Below, in pieces: positions 1-8,533 of a stretch of 64,000 bases of DNA. Both the position numbers and the translations under genes were made by a program. The stretch covers positions 124,001-188,000 of the forward strand of contig CAVXEW010000009.1 of the NCBI GenBank assembly GCA_963760965.1. The letters are read 5' to 3'. Each line of letters starts with the position of its first letter. Position 1 is the first letter of the stretch. The stretch is from Pararhizobium_B sp963760965 (GTDB lineage Bacteria > Pseudomonadota > Alphaproteobacteria > Rhizobiales > Rhizobiaceae). The notes beneath the pieces were generated by a model that was not told the DNA's origin, did not search any database, and worked only from the letters and a program-made list of their open reading frames with translations.

Positions 1-534
1 ATTTTGCGCCATGCGTGAGCCGATCAGCACGCCATCGCCCGCGGCGAACGAAACGAGGTTGCCGCCCTTGATGTTGTCCGAGACGAGCTTCAGCTTCGAG
101 AGGTCATCGGGCGAAACACCCCGCACCAGGGCACCGGTGCCCGCCCCCGCCGCGCCCGAGGCCAGCGTCTGGCCCTCCACAAGCGGGATCGCCAGCCTTA
201 CGCCATGGACGTCCTGAAGCCGCTTGGCAAGTTTCTTGTAGTCGTGGAAGGGGCCATCCATGGGCTGTACGATCATGTGCCCGTTGATGCCGAGGATCCG
301 CGTTACGAGTTCGACGCGAAAGCCGTTCATCACTGCCATCACGATGATCAGCGTCGCCACGCCGAGCATGATCCCGACGAAGGAGAAGCCGGCGATGACG
401 GATATGTAGGCTTCCTTGCGACGTGCCCTGAGATAGCGCCACGCAACCATCCGCTCGAACGCGGAGAACGGTCCCGCCGGCCTCGGCAGCCGGGCAGCGC
501 GCGCCGTCTCGGCCGCTTCGGTCTCCACGCTCAT
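1..534 (-). CDS. lolC: Lipoprotein-releasing ABC transporter permease, LolC/LolE family (partial)
   Basis: This is the N-terminal 178 residues of a permease that runs off the left edge, read from the ATG at 534. LolC/E proteins form the inner-membrane core that extracts lipoproteins and hands them to LolA, powered by LolD. A short cytoplasmic start is followed by the family signature FERMVAWRYLRARRKEAYIS, then one clear membrane helix (about residues 47-70, GIMLGVATLIIVMAVMNGF) leading into the periplasmic domain with ILGINGH and a GTGALVRGVSP stretch. The gene begins 24 bases downstream of the proS stop on the same strand, the usual proS-lolC order in Rhizobiales. LolC and LolE cannot be separated from this fragment. 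Confidence 0.9.
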   Translation of the reverse strand, partial: MSVETEAAETARAARLPRPAGPFSAFERMVAWRYLRARRKEAYISVIAGFSFVGIMLGVATLIIVMAVMNGFRVELVTRILGINGHMIVQPMDGPFHDYKKLAKRLQDVHGVRLAIPLVEGQTLASGAAGAGTGALVRGVSPDDLSKLKLVSDNIKGGNLVSFAAGDGVLIGSRMAQN

Positions 535-557
535 TGCGTCTTCCTCGTCAGGCACCC

Positions 558-1889
558 TCAGCGGCCGTTCGTCAGCCGGTTGATGGCCGCGTCGATCGAC
601 ACGGTCGTCCGCTCGCCGCTCCGGCGGTCCTTGATCTCGACCTCGCCGCCGGCGACCGAACGCGGGCCGACGATAACCTGAGTCGGGATGCCGACGAGGT
701 CCGCAGTTGCAAATTTCGCACCCGCGCGGTCGTCCCTGTCGTCGTAGAGCACCTCGACGCCCGCATTCTCCAATGCGCCGTAGATCTTCTCGCAGGCGGC
801 GTCGCAGGCAGCATCACCCGCCTTCATGGTGATGAGCATCACATGGAAGGGCGCGATGCTTTCCGGCCAGATGATCCCGCCCTCGTCATGCGAGGCCTCG
901 ATGATCGCCGGCACGAGCCGGGTGGGACCGATGCCATACGAGCCCATGTGCACCGCGTGGTCCCTGCCGTCCGGTCCCGTGACGGTCGCCTTCATGGGAT
1001 CGGAATACTTGGTTCCGAAATAGAAGATGTGGCCGACCTCGATGCCGCGCGCCGATACGCGATCCGGTTCCGCCACTTCCGTCTTGTACCGGTCGGCTTC
1101 GTGCATGTCCGAGGTCGCCGCATAGAGCGACGTCCACTTCGCGACGATCGATTTCAGCCCGGATGCATCGTCGAAGTCGACGTCCGCGCCGGGGATGCCG
1201 AAATCGAGATAGTCGCGATGACAGAAGACCTCCGACTCCCCCGTCTCGGCAAGGATGATGAACTCGTGGCTGAGATTGCCTCCGATCGGTCCGGTCTCGG
1301 CGCGCATCGGGATGGACTTGAGGCCCATGCGCGAGAAGGTCCGCAGATAGGCCACGAACATCTTGTGATAGGAGTGCTCCGCTCCCGCGTGGTCGAGATC
1401 GAAGGAATAGGCGTCCTTCATGATGAACTCTCGCGAGCGCATCGTGCCGAAACGCGGCCGGATCTCGTCGCGGAACTTGTGCTGGATGTGATAGAGGTTC
1501 AGCGGCAGGTCCCGGTATGACCGAACATAGGCCCGGAAGATGTCCGTGATCATCTCTTCGTTCGTCGGCCCGTAAAGCATCGGACGCTCCTGCCGGTCGT
1601 CGATGCGCAGCATCTCCTTGCCGTATGCGTCGTAGCGCCCGCTCTCCATCCAGAGCTCCGCCGGCTGGATCGTCGGCATCAGGACCTCGATCGCGCCCGT
1701 CCGGTCCTGCTCCTCGCGGATGATGCGATTGACCTTGTCCAGCACCCTCTTGCCAAGCGGAAGCCACGAATAGATGCCGGCGGCCTGCTGGCGGATCATG
1801 CCGGCCCTAAGCATGAGCCGGTGGGAGACGATTTCCGCCTCCTTGGGATTCTCTTTCAGAATAGGCAGGAAGTATCGGGAAAGGCGCAT
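558..1889 (-). CDS. proS: Proline--tRNA ligase
   Basis: Class II prolyl-tRNA synthetase charging tRNA-Pro. The frame opens at 1931, but alphaproteobacterial ProRS begins MRLSRYFLPILKENPKEA, so the ATG at 1889 (443 aa) is preferred. Motif 1/2 regions are visible (IRPRFGTMRSREFIMKDAYS), as is motif 3 (GSYGIGPTRLVPAIIE), followed by the C-terminal anticodon-binding domain ending near GERTTVSIDAAINRL. The length of about 440 aa and the close spacing of motifs 2 and 3 show it lacks the inserted editing domain of the E. coli type, as is normal for this class. It lies directly upstream of lolC/E and is separated from the DUF1467 gene by about 420 bases containing a terminator. Confidence 0.97.
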   Translation of the reverse strand: MRLSRYFLPILKENPKEAEIVSHRLMLRAGMIRQQAAGIYSWLPLGKRVLDKVNRIIREEQDRTGAIEVLMPTIQPAELWMESGRYDAYGKEMLRIDDRQERPMLYGPTNEEMITDIFRAYVRSYRDLPLNLYHIQHKFRDEIRPRFGTMRSREFIMKDAYSFDLDHAGAEHSYHKMFVAYLRTFSRMGLKSIPMRAETGPIGGNLSHEFIILAETGESEVFCHRDYLDFGIPGADVDFDDASGLKSIVAKWTSLYAATSDMHEADRYKTEVAEPDRVSARGIEVGHIFYFGTKYSDPMKATVTGPDGRDHAVHMGSYGIGPTRLVPAIIEASHDEGGIIWPESIAPFHVMLITMKAGDAACDAACEKIYGALENAGVEVLYDDRDDRAGAKFATADLVGIPTQVIVGPRSVAGGEVEIKDRRSGERTTVSIDAAINRLTNGR

Positions 1890-2100
1890 GAATCGATCCG
1901 GAATTGGTGACGTCCGAAGAAACGGAATCACAGGACGCGCGAAGTCGCTGAGCGCAGTTCATAGACGCTTCAAGCGCCAAAGAAAACCCGGCGTCCGCTC
2001 AACTATTGAGCATTTGCCCCCAAGCACGATCCACATCGCATTTTGTCGCAAAAAGCGGTCGATCTGTGACATTTCTTGATGACAAGCCGTCATCGTTCCG

Positions 2101-2265
2101 TTAGGTTCTGGCCATTAAAGAGGCAGGGACCAAGCATCCTTGCTTATTTCGCGGTCAAGTCTTGGGAGGATTTGATCTCAGGCGCACTGAAAAGTTGCCG
2201 CCCCCGTCAAGGGATGAGGTCACGCGATAATTAAAGAACAAGGCCTTCTGGCCTTGTTTTTTTTT
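2101..2265 (+). ncRNA. Possible small RNA ending at an intrinsic terminator
   Basis: A strong plus-strand terminator at 2237-2265 has no plus-strand protein gene upstream of it, which suggests it ends a non-coding transcript starting somewhere around 2100. The segment contains several short complementary stretches, including GGGAGGATTTGATCTC and the paired CCCGTCAAGGG. I could not match it to tmRNA, 6S, SRP or RNase P RNA by eye. The 5' end is a guess, and no good promoter was found. The hairpin could instead end the minus-strand DUF1467 operon. Confidence 0.3.
2237..2265 (+). terminator. Rho-independent terminator
   Basis: A 9-bp perfect stem (AACAAGGCC / GGCCTTGTT) with a 4-base loop is followed by an uninterrupted run of T on the plus strand. 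On the minus strand the hairpin is followed by a weaker U-rich stretch (CTTTAATTA), so it may also stop transcripts leaving the DUF1467 gene. Confidence 0.85.
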
Positions 2266-2311
2266 GGCTTCTGCATCGACGGAGACGGCACCCGGATCTG
2301 TTTGCCCGGGC

Positions 2312-2578
2312 CTATTTGTAGGTCGGGATGAACGAAGGTATGTCGTCGAAAGAGTATCCGAGCACGGCGGTCAGCACGTAGTACACGGCAAAGATCAGCA
2401 CGGTCACGCCCGTGGTCACCAGGACCTTGTGCCCGAAGCGGAACCTTGCCGGTGCTCCGCGTTCCGTGCCGAGCAGCACCTCGTCCTCCGCCTGGCTTCT
2501 GACCCCGAAGGGCAGCACGGCGAAGAGCACGATCCACCAGAGCACGAAAAAGATCGCTGCATAGGAATACCAGGGCAT
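2312..2578 (-). CDS. DUF1467 family small membrane protein
   Basis: 88-aa protein with two predicted membrane helices (residues about 5-25 and 52-75). They are separated by a charged loop containing GVRSQAEDEVLLGTERGAPA, the segment that typifies DUF1467 proteins. Function is unknown. It follows mce by 38 bases and appears to be the last gene of the long nuo-birA-rnj-mce run. This nuo...birA-rnj-mce-DUF1467-proS neighbourhood is common in Rhizobiales, which supports a real gene. Confidence 0.9.
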   Translation of the reverse strand: MPWYSYAAIFFVLWWIVLFAVLPFGVRSQAEDEVLLGTERGAPARFRFGHKVLVTTGVTVLIFAVYYVLTAVLGYSFDDIPSFIPTYK

Positions 2579-2616
2579 GGTTATTGCCTCGTTCTGTCCT
2601 GCCGACCGTCGGCCGC

Positions 2617-3021
<405 letters not shown>

Positions 3022-3027
3022 TGCCGA

Positions 3028-4701
3028 CTATACCTTCGTCACGAAGACTGTAACCACCGGCTTCTTTCCCCAGACGTCGTTGGCTGCCGCGCGCACGGCC
3101 CGGCGAACCGCCTCGCGCACCGTGTCGAGCTCCTTGCGCCTCGGGCGCGGAATGCTTTCCACCGCTCCGACGACGACGTCGTAGAGGACGTCGATCATGT
3201 CGTCGCCCTCCTCGTCGAACACCGGCAGCCCGTGCGGCACGACGTCCGGGTCCCGCAGCAGTTCGTACCGGTTGTCCAGAAGCACGCTGACAGAGACGTG
3301 ACCGACGAACGAGAGCTTGCGACGCTCCGAGATCCCCATTTCCTCGTAGTCGCCGATCAGCTTGCCGTCCTTGTAGATCCGGCCGAACGGCACCTCGTCG
3401 ATCTTTTCGGCCCGCCCCGGCGCAAGGCGCACCATGTCGCCGTTGCGCGCCCGCGGCACCTGTTCGATGCCGCTGCTGCGGGCGAGTTCGGCCTGGGCGG
3501 CGAGATGGGCTGCCTCGCCGTGGACCGGCACGAGGATCCGGGGACGAACCCATTCGTACATCTGTTGCAACTCGCTTCGCCGCGGATGGCCCGATACGTG
3601 CACCAGCGCTTCGGCATCCGTCACCACCTCGATGCCCTGCTCGATGAGCCCGTTCTTGATGTCGATGATTGCCTTCTCGTTGCCGGGAATGGTGCGCGAG
3701 GAAAACACCACCATGTCGCCGGACGTCAGCGCGACGTGGCGCATCTCGTCACGCGACAGCTTGGCGAGTGCTGCCCGCGGTTCGCCCTGGCTGCCCGTCA
3801 GTATGACGACGATCTTGTCGCGCGGAATGAAACCGTACTCGTCTTCCGCAATGAACGGCCCGACACCCTCCATCAGCCCCACGTCGGTCGCCACGTCGAC
3901 GACCCGGCGGATGGAACTGCCGAGGAGCAGCACTTCGCGTCCTGCTTCCTTGGCCGCGCGGGCAACCGAACGGATACGCCCGACATTGGACGAGAACGTC
4001 GTGATCGCCACCCTCCCGGAGGCATTCTCGATGATATGCCTGAGGCTCTCGCCCACTTCTTCCTCCGAGGGAGACACGCCATCGCGCATCGCATTCGTCG
4101 AATCGCACATCAGCGCGAGGACTCCCTCGTCGCCGATTTCGCGGAACCGTCTTTCGTTCGTCAGCGGGCCAAGCGCCGGCGAGGCATCGATCTTCCAGTC
4201 GCCCGAGTGGACCACCGCCCCGAGCGGCGTCCGGATCACGAGTGAAACCGGTTCCGGGATCGAATGGTTGACGGCCACCGCTTCGATCTCGAACGGCCCG
4301 ACCCGGAACCGGTCGCCGGCGCGATAGATCGTCACCGGCACCTCGTTCCGGTTTCTTTCATAGGAGCGCTTGGCCTCGAGCATTCCCGCCGTGAAGGGAG
4401 AGACGTGGACCGGCACGTTGAGGCCGGGCCACAGGTCGCTCAGGGCGCCGTAATGATCTTCGTGCGCGTGGGTGATCACGATGCCCTTCAAATTTCCCCT
4501 CAGTTCCGCCAGGTAGCCTATGTCGGGCAGGACGAGGTCGACGCCAGGCAACTCGGGCCCCGGAAACGTGACGCCGCAATCGACCATCACCCATTCACGC
4601 CGCGCTGGCGGCCCGTACCCGTAGAGCGCGAGGTTCATGCCGATCTCGCCGACCCCGCCGAGCGGAACGAAGACCAGTTCATCCGCCTTTGCTGATGCCA
4701 T
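3028..4701 (-). CDS. rnj: Ribonuclease J
   Basis: Metallo-beta-lactamase/beta-CASP ribonuclease with endo- and 5'-exonucleolytic activity in RNA processing and turnover. The 557-aa protein shows the zinc motif THAHEDH (H78, H80, D82, H83). Further ligand regions are HSGDWK and the beta-CASP motifs (ALMCDSTNA, TTFSSNVGRI, LTGSQGEPRAAL, VHVSGHP, VPVHGE). The C-terminal domain ends in GKKPVVTVFVTKV. In alphaproteobacteria RNase J coexists with RNase E. It is 15 bases from birA and is probably cotranscribed with nuo-birA. Confidence 0.96.
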   Translation of the reverse strand: MASAKADELVFVPLGGVGEIGMNLALYGYGPPARREWVMVDCGVTFPGPELPGVDLVLPDIGYLAELRGNLKGIVITHAHEDHYGALSDLWPGLNVPVHVSPFTAGMLEAKRSYERNRNEVPVTIYRAGDRFRVGPFEIEAVAVNHSIPEPVSLVIRTPLGAVVHSGDWKIDASPALGPLTNERRFREIGDEGVLALMCDSTNAMRDGVSPSEEEVGESLRHIIENASGRVAITTFSSNVGRIRSVARAAKEAGREVLLLGSSIRRVVDVATDVGLMEGVGPFIAEDEYGFIPRDKIVVILTGSQGEPRAALAKLSRDEMRHVALTSGDMVVFSSRTIPGNEKAIIDIKNGLIEQGIEVVTDAEALVHVSGHPRRSELQQMYEWVRPRILVPVHGEAAHLAAQAELARSSGIEQVPRARNGDMVRLAPGRAEKIDEVPFGRIYKDGKLIGDYEEMGISERRKLSFVGHVSVSVLLDNRYELLRDPDVVPHGLPVFDEEGDDMIDVLYDVVVGAVESIPRPRRKELDTVREAVRRAVRAAANDVWGKKPVVTVFVTKV

Positions 4702-4716
4702 TGTTCCTGTCCCGTC

Positions 4717-5553
4717 CTAGCTGGCGCCCGCGGATGCGACCGCGCCGAAATGTACGTCACCCGCCGTGATGCGTATCACCGATCCGTCGGGCCTGCGAAT
4801 GACGAAGCGGCAATCCGCGTCGATCGTCTCGAACGTGCCGCGCACGACCTCACCCTCGACGTTCACCGCAACCGGACCGCCAAGACCGGCCGCGCGCGCC
4901 AGCCAGCGCTCCCTCAGGCGCGCCAGTCCCCTGCCCTCGTCCCACAGCGCCGAATTCTCGATCCAGGCGTCGGACAACGCCACGAAGAGATCCTCCGCCC
5001 GCGTCGGCCCGGCAACCGCCGTGACGTCCGTCGCAGGATACGGCAAGTCCTGCGGATGGCTGACGACGTTGACACCGATGCCGACGGCAGCGGCAAAGCG
5101 GCCATCCGCGAGGAGCGTCGACTCGAGCAGGATGCCGGCGAGCTTGGCACCGTCGGCGAGCACGTCGTTCGGCCATTTCAGCTCCAGCCTGGTTCTCGAC
5201 CGTCCGGCGCCGTCCGCGCCGTCAAGACCGATCGACACCCGCTGCGTTTCGGGCAGGAACGCCTCCAAGGCATCGCCGAGCGCCAGTCCGGCGACGAAGC
5301 CGAGGGTCGCGGCCCGCGACAGCTCGTAGTTGCCCGTCACGAGCAGAGTGGCGGCGAGATTGCCCTCTTCCGTCGACCACGCGCGCCCGCGCCGCCCGCG
5401 CCCGCTCTCCTGCCGGAGCGAAACGAGCCAGAGCGGCCCGCTTTCGCCCTGCCGCGCACGCGCGAGCGCCTCGGCGTTCGTCGAACCGATCGTGTCGAAG
5501 GAGACCAGCCGGTAGCCGGCCCGGTCGGCGAGCGGCGAGAGGCTGAACCCCAT
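4717..5553 (-). CDS. birA: Biotin--[acetyl-CoA-carboxylase] ligase
   Basis: Attaches biotin to carboxylase carrier domains via biotinyl-AMP. The 278-aa protein has the catalytic GRGRRGR loop (residues 51-57), KWPNDV in the central domain and the GIGVNV strand. There is no N-terminal helix-turn-helix, so it is the monofunctional ligase type without repressor activity. It starts 3 bases after the nuoN stop, the conserved nuoN-birA arrangement of Rhizobiales. Confidence 0.95.
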   Translation of the reverse strand: MGFSLSPLADRAGYRLVSFDTIGSTNAEALARARQGESGPLWLVSLRQESGRGRRGRAWSTEEGNLAATLLVTGNYELSRAATLGFVAGLALGDALEAFLPETQRVSIGLDGADGAGRSRTRLELKWPNDVLADGAKLAGILLESTLLADGRFAAAVGIGVNVVSHPQDLPYPATDVTAVAGPTRAEDLFVALSDAWIENSALWDEGRGLARLRERWLARAAGLGGPVAVNVEGEVVRGTFETIDADCRFVIRRPDGSVIRITAGDVHFGAVASAGAS

Positions 5554-5556
5554 TCG

Positions 5557-6999
5557 TCAGAAGAAGGTTTTCGCGGCCGCGGCAGCCGCGGTGCCGATCG
5601 GCCCGCCGATCAGCACGTAGCCGAGCGTGAACAACCCGGACAGACCGAACACGAATTGCAACTCGCCGGCCACGGGAACGAATTCCCCCGCCGGTTCGTC
5701 GAACCACATGACCTTGACGACGCGCAGATAGTAGTAGCAGCCGACAACCGAGGCCAGCACGCCGATCACGGCGAGCGTGTAGAGGTGGGCCTGGATCGCC
5801 GCCATGAACACGAAGTACTTGGCGAAGAACCCCGCCAGGGGCGGAACGCCGGCGAGCGAGAACATCAGGATCGTCAGGATCGTGGCCATCATCGGCTTCG
5901 TTGTCGCGAGACCCGCGAGGTCCTCGATCAGTTCGACGTTGCCCTCCTCCTTGCGCCGCATGGCGAGGATGCAGGCGAAGGTGCCGAGCGTCATCACCAT
6001 GTAGATCAGCATGTATAGCGCCACGCCCCGCACGCCCGCCTCCGTGCCGGCAGAAAGGCCCACCAGCGCATAGCCCATGTGTCCGATGGAGGAATAGGCC
6101 ATCAGGCGCTTGATGTTCGTCTGCCCGATTGCCGCGAAGGCACCGAGCAGCATCGACGCGATCGAGATGAAGACGACGATCTGCTGCCAATCGATCGTGA
6201 TCGGCTGGAAGGCCTCGGACACGATCCGAACCAGCATGGCCATGGCCGCCACCTTCGGCGCCGCAGCGAAGAAGGCGGTCACCGGAGTCGGCGCGCCCTC
6301 GTAGACGTCCGGCGTCCACATATGGAACGGCACGGCGGAAATCTTGAACGCGATGCCGGCGATCACGAAGACGAGGCCGAAGATGAGTCCCAGAGAAGCC
6401 CCGTGCGCATGAAGCGCACCGGCGACCTGCGGGAACCCGACATGGCCGGTGAAACCGTAGACCAGCGACATGCCGTAGAGAAGCATGCCGGACGATAGCG
6501 CACCGAGCACGAAGTATTTCAGGCCGGCTTCCGTCGAGCGCACGCTGTCGCGGTTGATCGCCGCCACGACGTAGAGCGCCAGCGACTGCAACTCGAGGCC
6601 GAGATAGAGCGAGATCAGGCTGTTTGCCGAAACCATCAGCAGCATCCCGAGCGTGGCGAGAACAAGCAGTACGGGAAACTCGAACTTGTCCACCTGCTCG
6701 TTCCGCGCATGCCCGACTGTCATCACCATGGCGGTGATCGAGCCGATCAGGACCAGGATCTTCATGTAGCGCGCGAAGGAATCCGAGAGGAAGGCCCCGC
6801 CATAGGCCGAACCGGAGCCGCCGATGAGGATTATCCAAAGCCCGGACATGATGAGCACGGCCACGGCAAGACCAGTGACCAGCGTCGTGGAGCCCTCGCT
6901 GGAGAACACGCCGATCATCAGGAGCGCCATCGCCCCGACGGCCAGGATGATTTCCGGCATGGAAAGCTGCAGGCTGGCGGAGAGGATGTCAGCAGTCAT
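5557..6999 (-). CDS. nuoN: NADH-quinone oxidoreductase subunit N
   Basis: Antiporter-like membrane subunit of complex I that pumps protons in the membrane arm. The protein is 480 aa from the ATG at 6999 (MTADILSASLQL). An in-frame ATG at 7041 would overlap nuoM and add an un-Nuo-like leader, so it was not used. It has about 14 hydrophobic segments. The proton-antiporter core has VPFHMWTPDVYEGAPTPVTA and KRLMAYSSIGHMGYAL, including the conserved lysines of this family. It is the last nuo gene, followed by birA. Confidence 0.97.
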   Translation of the reverse strand: MTADILSASLQLSMPEIILAVGAMALLMIGVFSSEGSTTLVTGLAVAVLIMSGLWIILIGGSGSAYGGAFLSDSFARYMKILVLIGSITAMVMTVGHARNEQVDKFEFPVLLVLATLGMLLMVSANSLISLYLGLELQSLALYVVAAINRDSVRSTEAGLKYFVLGALSSGMLLYGMSLVYGFTGHVGFPQVAGALHAHGASLGLIFGLVFVIAGIAFKISAVPFHMWTPDVYEGAPTPVTAFFAAAPKVAAMAMLVRIVSEAFQPITIDWQQIVVFISIASMLLGAFAAIGQTNIKRLMAYSSIGHMGYALVGLSAGTEAGVRGVALYMLIYMVMTLGTFACILAMRRKEEGNVELIEDLAGLATTKPMMATILTILMFSLAGVPPLAGFFAKYFVFMAAIQAHLYTLAVIGVLASVVGCYYYLRVVKVMWFDEPAGEFVPVAGELQFVFGLSGLFTLGYVLIGGPIGTAAAAAAKTFF

Positions 7000-7018
7000 T
7001 TCGGTAACGTCCTGTTCG

Positions 7019-8533
7019 TCACTTCGCCGCGAGCGCAGCAAGGTGCTGCGCCGACTGAAGCGAAGCGTGATAGTGGTTCACCAGCGTGTCGACGGAAGCC
7101 GCGGTGACGTTGAAGATCGGCGCAGGATAGATCCCGAAGAAGATCGTCAGCGCGATCAGCGGGTAGAGAATGACCTTCTCGCGACCGGACAGGTCGAGCA
7201 TCGCCTTCAGGCTCTCCTTTTCCAGCGCCCCGAAGATGACACGCCGATAGAGCCAGAGCGCATAGGCCGCCGAGAGGATCACGCCGGACGTCGCGAAGAG
7301 CGCCACCCAGGTGTTGACCTGAAATACCCCCAGCAGCGTGAGGAACTCTCCGATGAAGCCGGAGGTGCCCGGCAGCCCGACGTTCGCCATCGTGAAGACC
7401 ATGAAGGCCAGCGCGTATTTCGGCATGTTGTTGACCAGCCCGCCATAGGCGGCGATCTCGCGCGTATGCAGCCGGTCGTAGACGACGCCGACACAGAGGA
7501 ACAGCGCGCCCGACACCAGCCCGTGCGACAACATCTGGAAGATCGACCCCTGGACCCCCTGCACGTTCGCCGCAAAGATGCCCATGGTGACGTAGCCCAT
7601 GTGCGCAACCGACGAATAGGCGATGAGCTTCTTCATGTCCTGCTGCATGAGCGCGACGAGAGAGGTGTAGATGATCGCCATGACGGACAGGGTGAAGATG
7701 AACGGCGCGAGATGGTCCGAGGCCACCGGGAACATCGGCAGCGAGAAGCGCAGGAACCCGTAGCCACCGAGCTTCAGCAGGATGCCCGCCAGGATGACCG
7801 ACCCCGCCGTCGGCGCTTCGACGTGGGCGTCCGGCAGCCAGGTGTGGACCGGCCACATCGGCATCTTGACCGCGAATGAAGCAAAGAACGCCAGCCAGAG
7901 CCATGTCTGCATCGAGGCGGGGAACTGGTGCTGCAGCAGCTGCGTGATGTCGGTGGTCCCGGACTGCCAGTACATCGCCATGATGGCGAGCAGCATCAGG
8001 ACCGAGCCGAGGAAAGTGTAGAGGAAGAACTTGAAGCTCGCATAGACGCGCCGCGGGCCACCCCACACGCCGATGATGATGAACATCGGAATGAGGCCCG
8101 CCTCGAAATAGATGTAGAAGAGAACGATGTCGAGCGCGCAGAAAACGCCGATCATCATCGTCTCCAGCAGCAGGAAGGCGATCATGTAGGCCTTGACACG
8201 CTTCTGCACCAACTCCCAGCTCGCCAGGATGCAAAGCGGCATGAGGAAGGTCGTCAGGATGACGAACAGCATCGAAATGCCGTCGACGCCCATGTGATAC
8301 GAAATTCCGGTGTCGAGCCAGCTCGCCTTCTCCACCATCTGGAACCCGGACTGTGTGGAGTCGAACCCTGCCCAGATGAGCAACGAAAGCACGAAGGTGA
8401 AGCCGGTCGTCAGCAGCGCCACGTTGCGGATGTTGCGCCGGCCGATCTCGTTGTCGTCCCTGATCAGGAGGATCAGGGCCGCGCCGACGAGCGGCAGGAA
8501 GGTGACCGTGGAAAGAATCGGCCAATCGGTCAT
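7019..8533 (-). CDS. nuoM: NADH-quinone oxidoreductase subunit M
   Basis: Antiporter-like proton-pumping subunit of complex I, 504 aa and about 14 membrane helices. Family motifs include the conserved membrane glutamate in the FLYTFLGSVLMLL neighbourhood, MPMWPVHTWLPDAHVEAPT and DMKKLIAYSSVAHMGYV. Its start overlaps the nuoL stop region by one base (8533 is shared), so translation of the two is probably coupled. Confidence 0.97.
   Translation of the reverse strand: MTDWPILSTVTFLPLVGAALILLIRDDNEIGRRNIRNVALLTTGFTFVLSLLIWAGFDSTQSGFQMVEKASWLDTGISYHMGVDGISMLFVILTTFLMPLCILASWELVQKRVKAYMIAFLLLETMMIGVFCALDIVLFYIYFEAGLIPMFIIIGVWGGPRRVYASFKFFLYTFLGSVLMLLAIMAMYWQSGTTDITQLLQHQFPASMQTWLWLAFFASFAVKMPMWPVHTWLPDAHVEAPTAGSVILAGILLKLGGYGFLRFSLPMFPVASDHLAPFIFTLSVMAIIYTSLVALMQQDMKKLIAYSSVAHMGYVTMGIFAANVQGVQGSIFQMLSHGLVSGALFLCVGVVYDRLHTREIAAYGGLVNNMPKYALAFMVFTMANVGLPGTSGFIGEFLTLLGVFQVNTWVALFATSGVILSAAYALWLYRRVIFGALEKESLKAMLDLSGREKVILYPLIALTIFFGIYPAPIFNVTAASVDTLVNHYHASLQSAQHLAALAAK

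Larger units (their letters stand above)
1890..2311. other. Intergenic region upstream of proS
   Basis: This stretch of about 420 bases holds no convincing protein gene on either strand. The open frames through it show no recognisable product. It must contain the minus-strand proS promoter, though no clear -35/-10 pair stands out. Its right half contains a strong intrinsic terminator and possibly a small RNA, listed separately. Confidence 0.6.
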
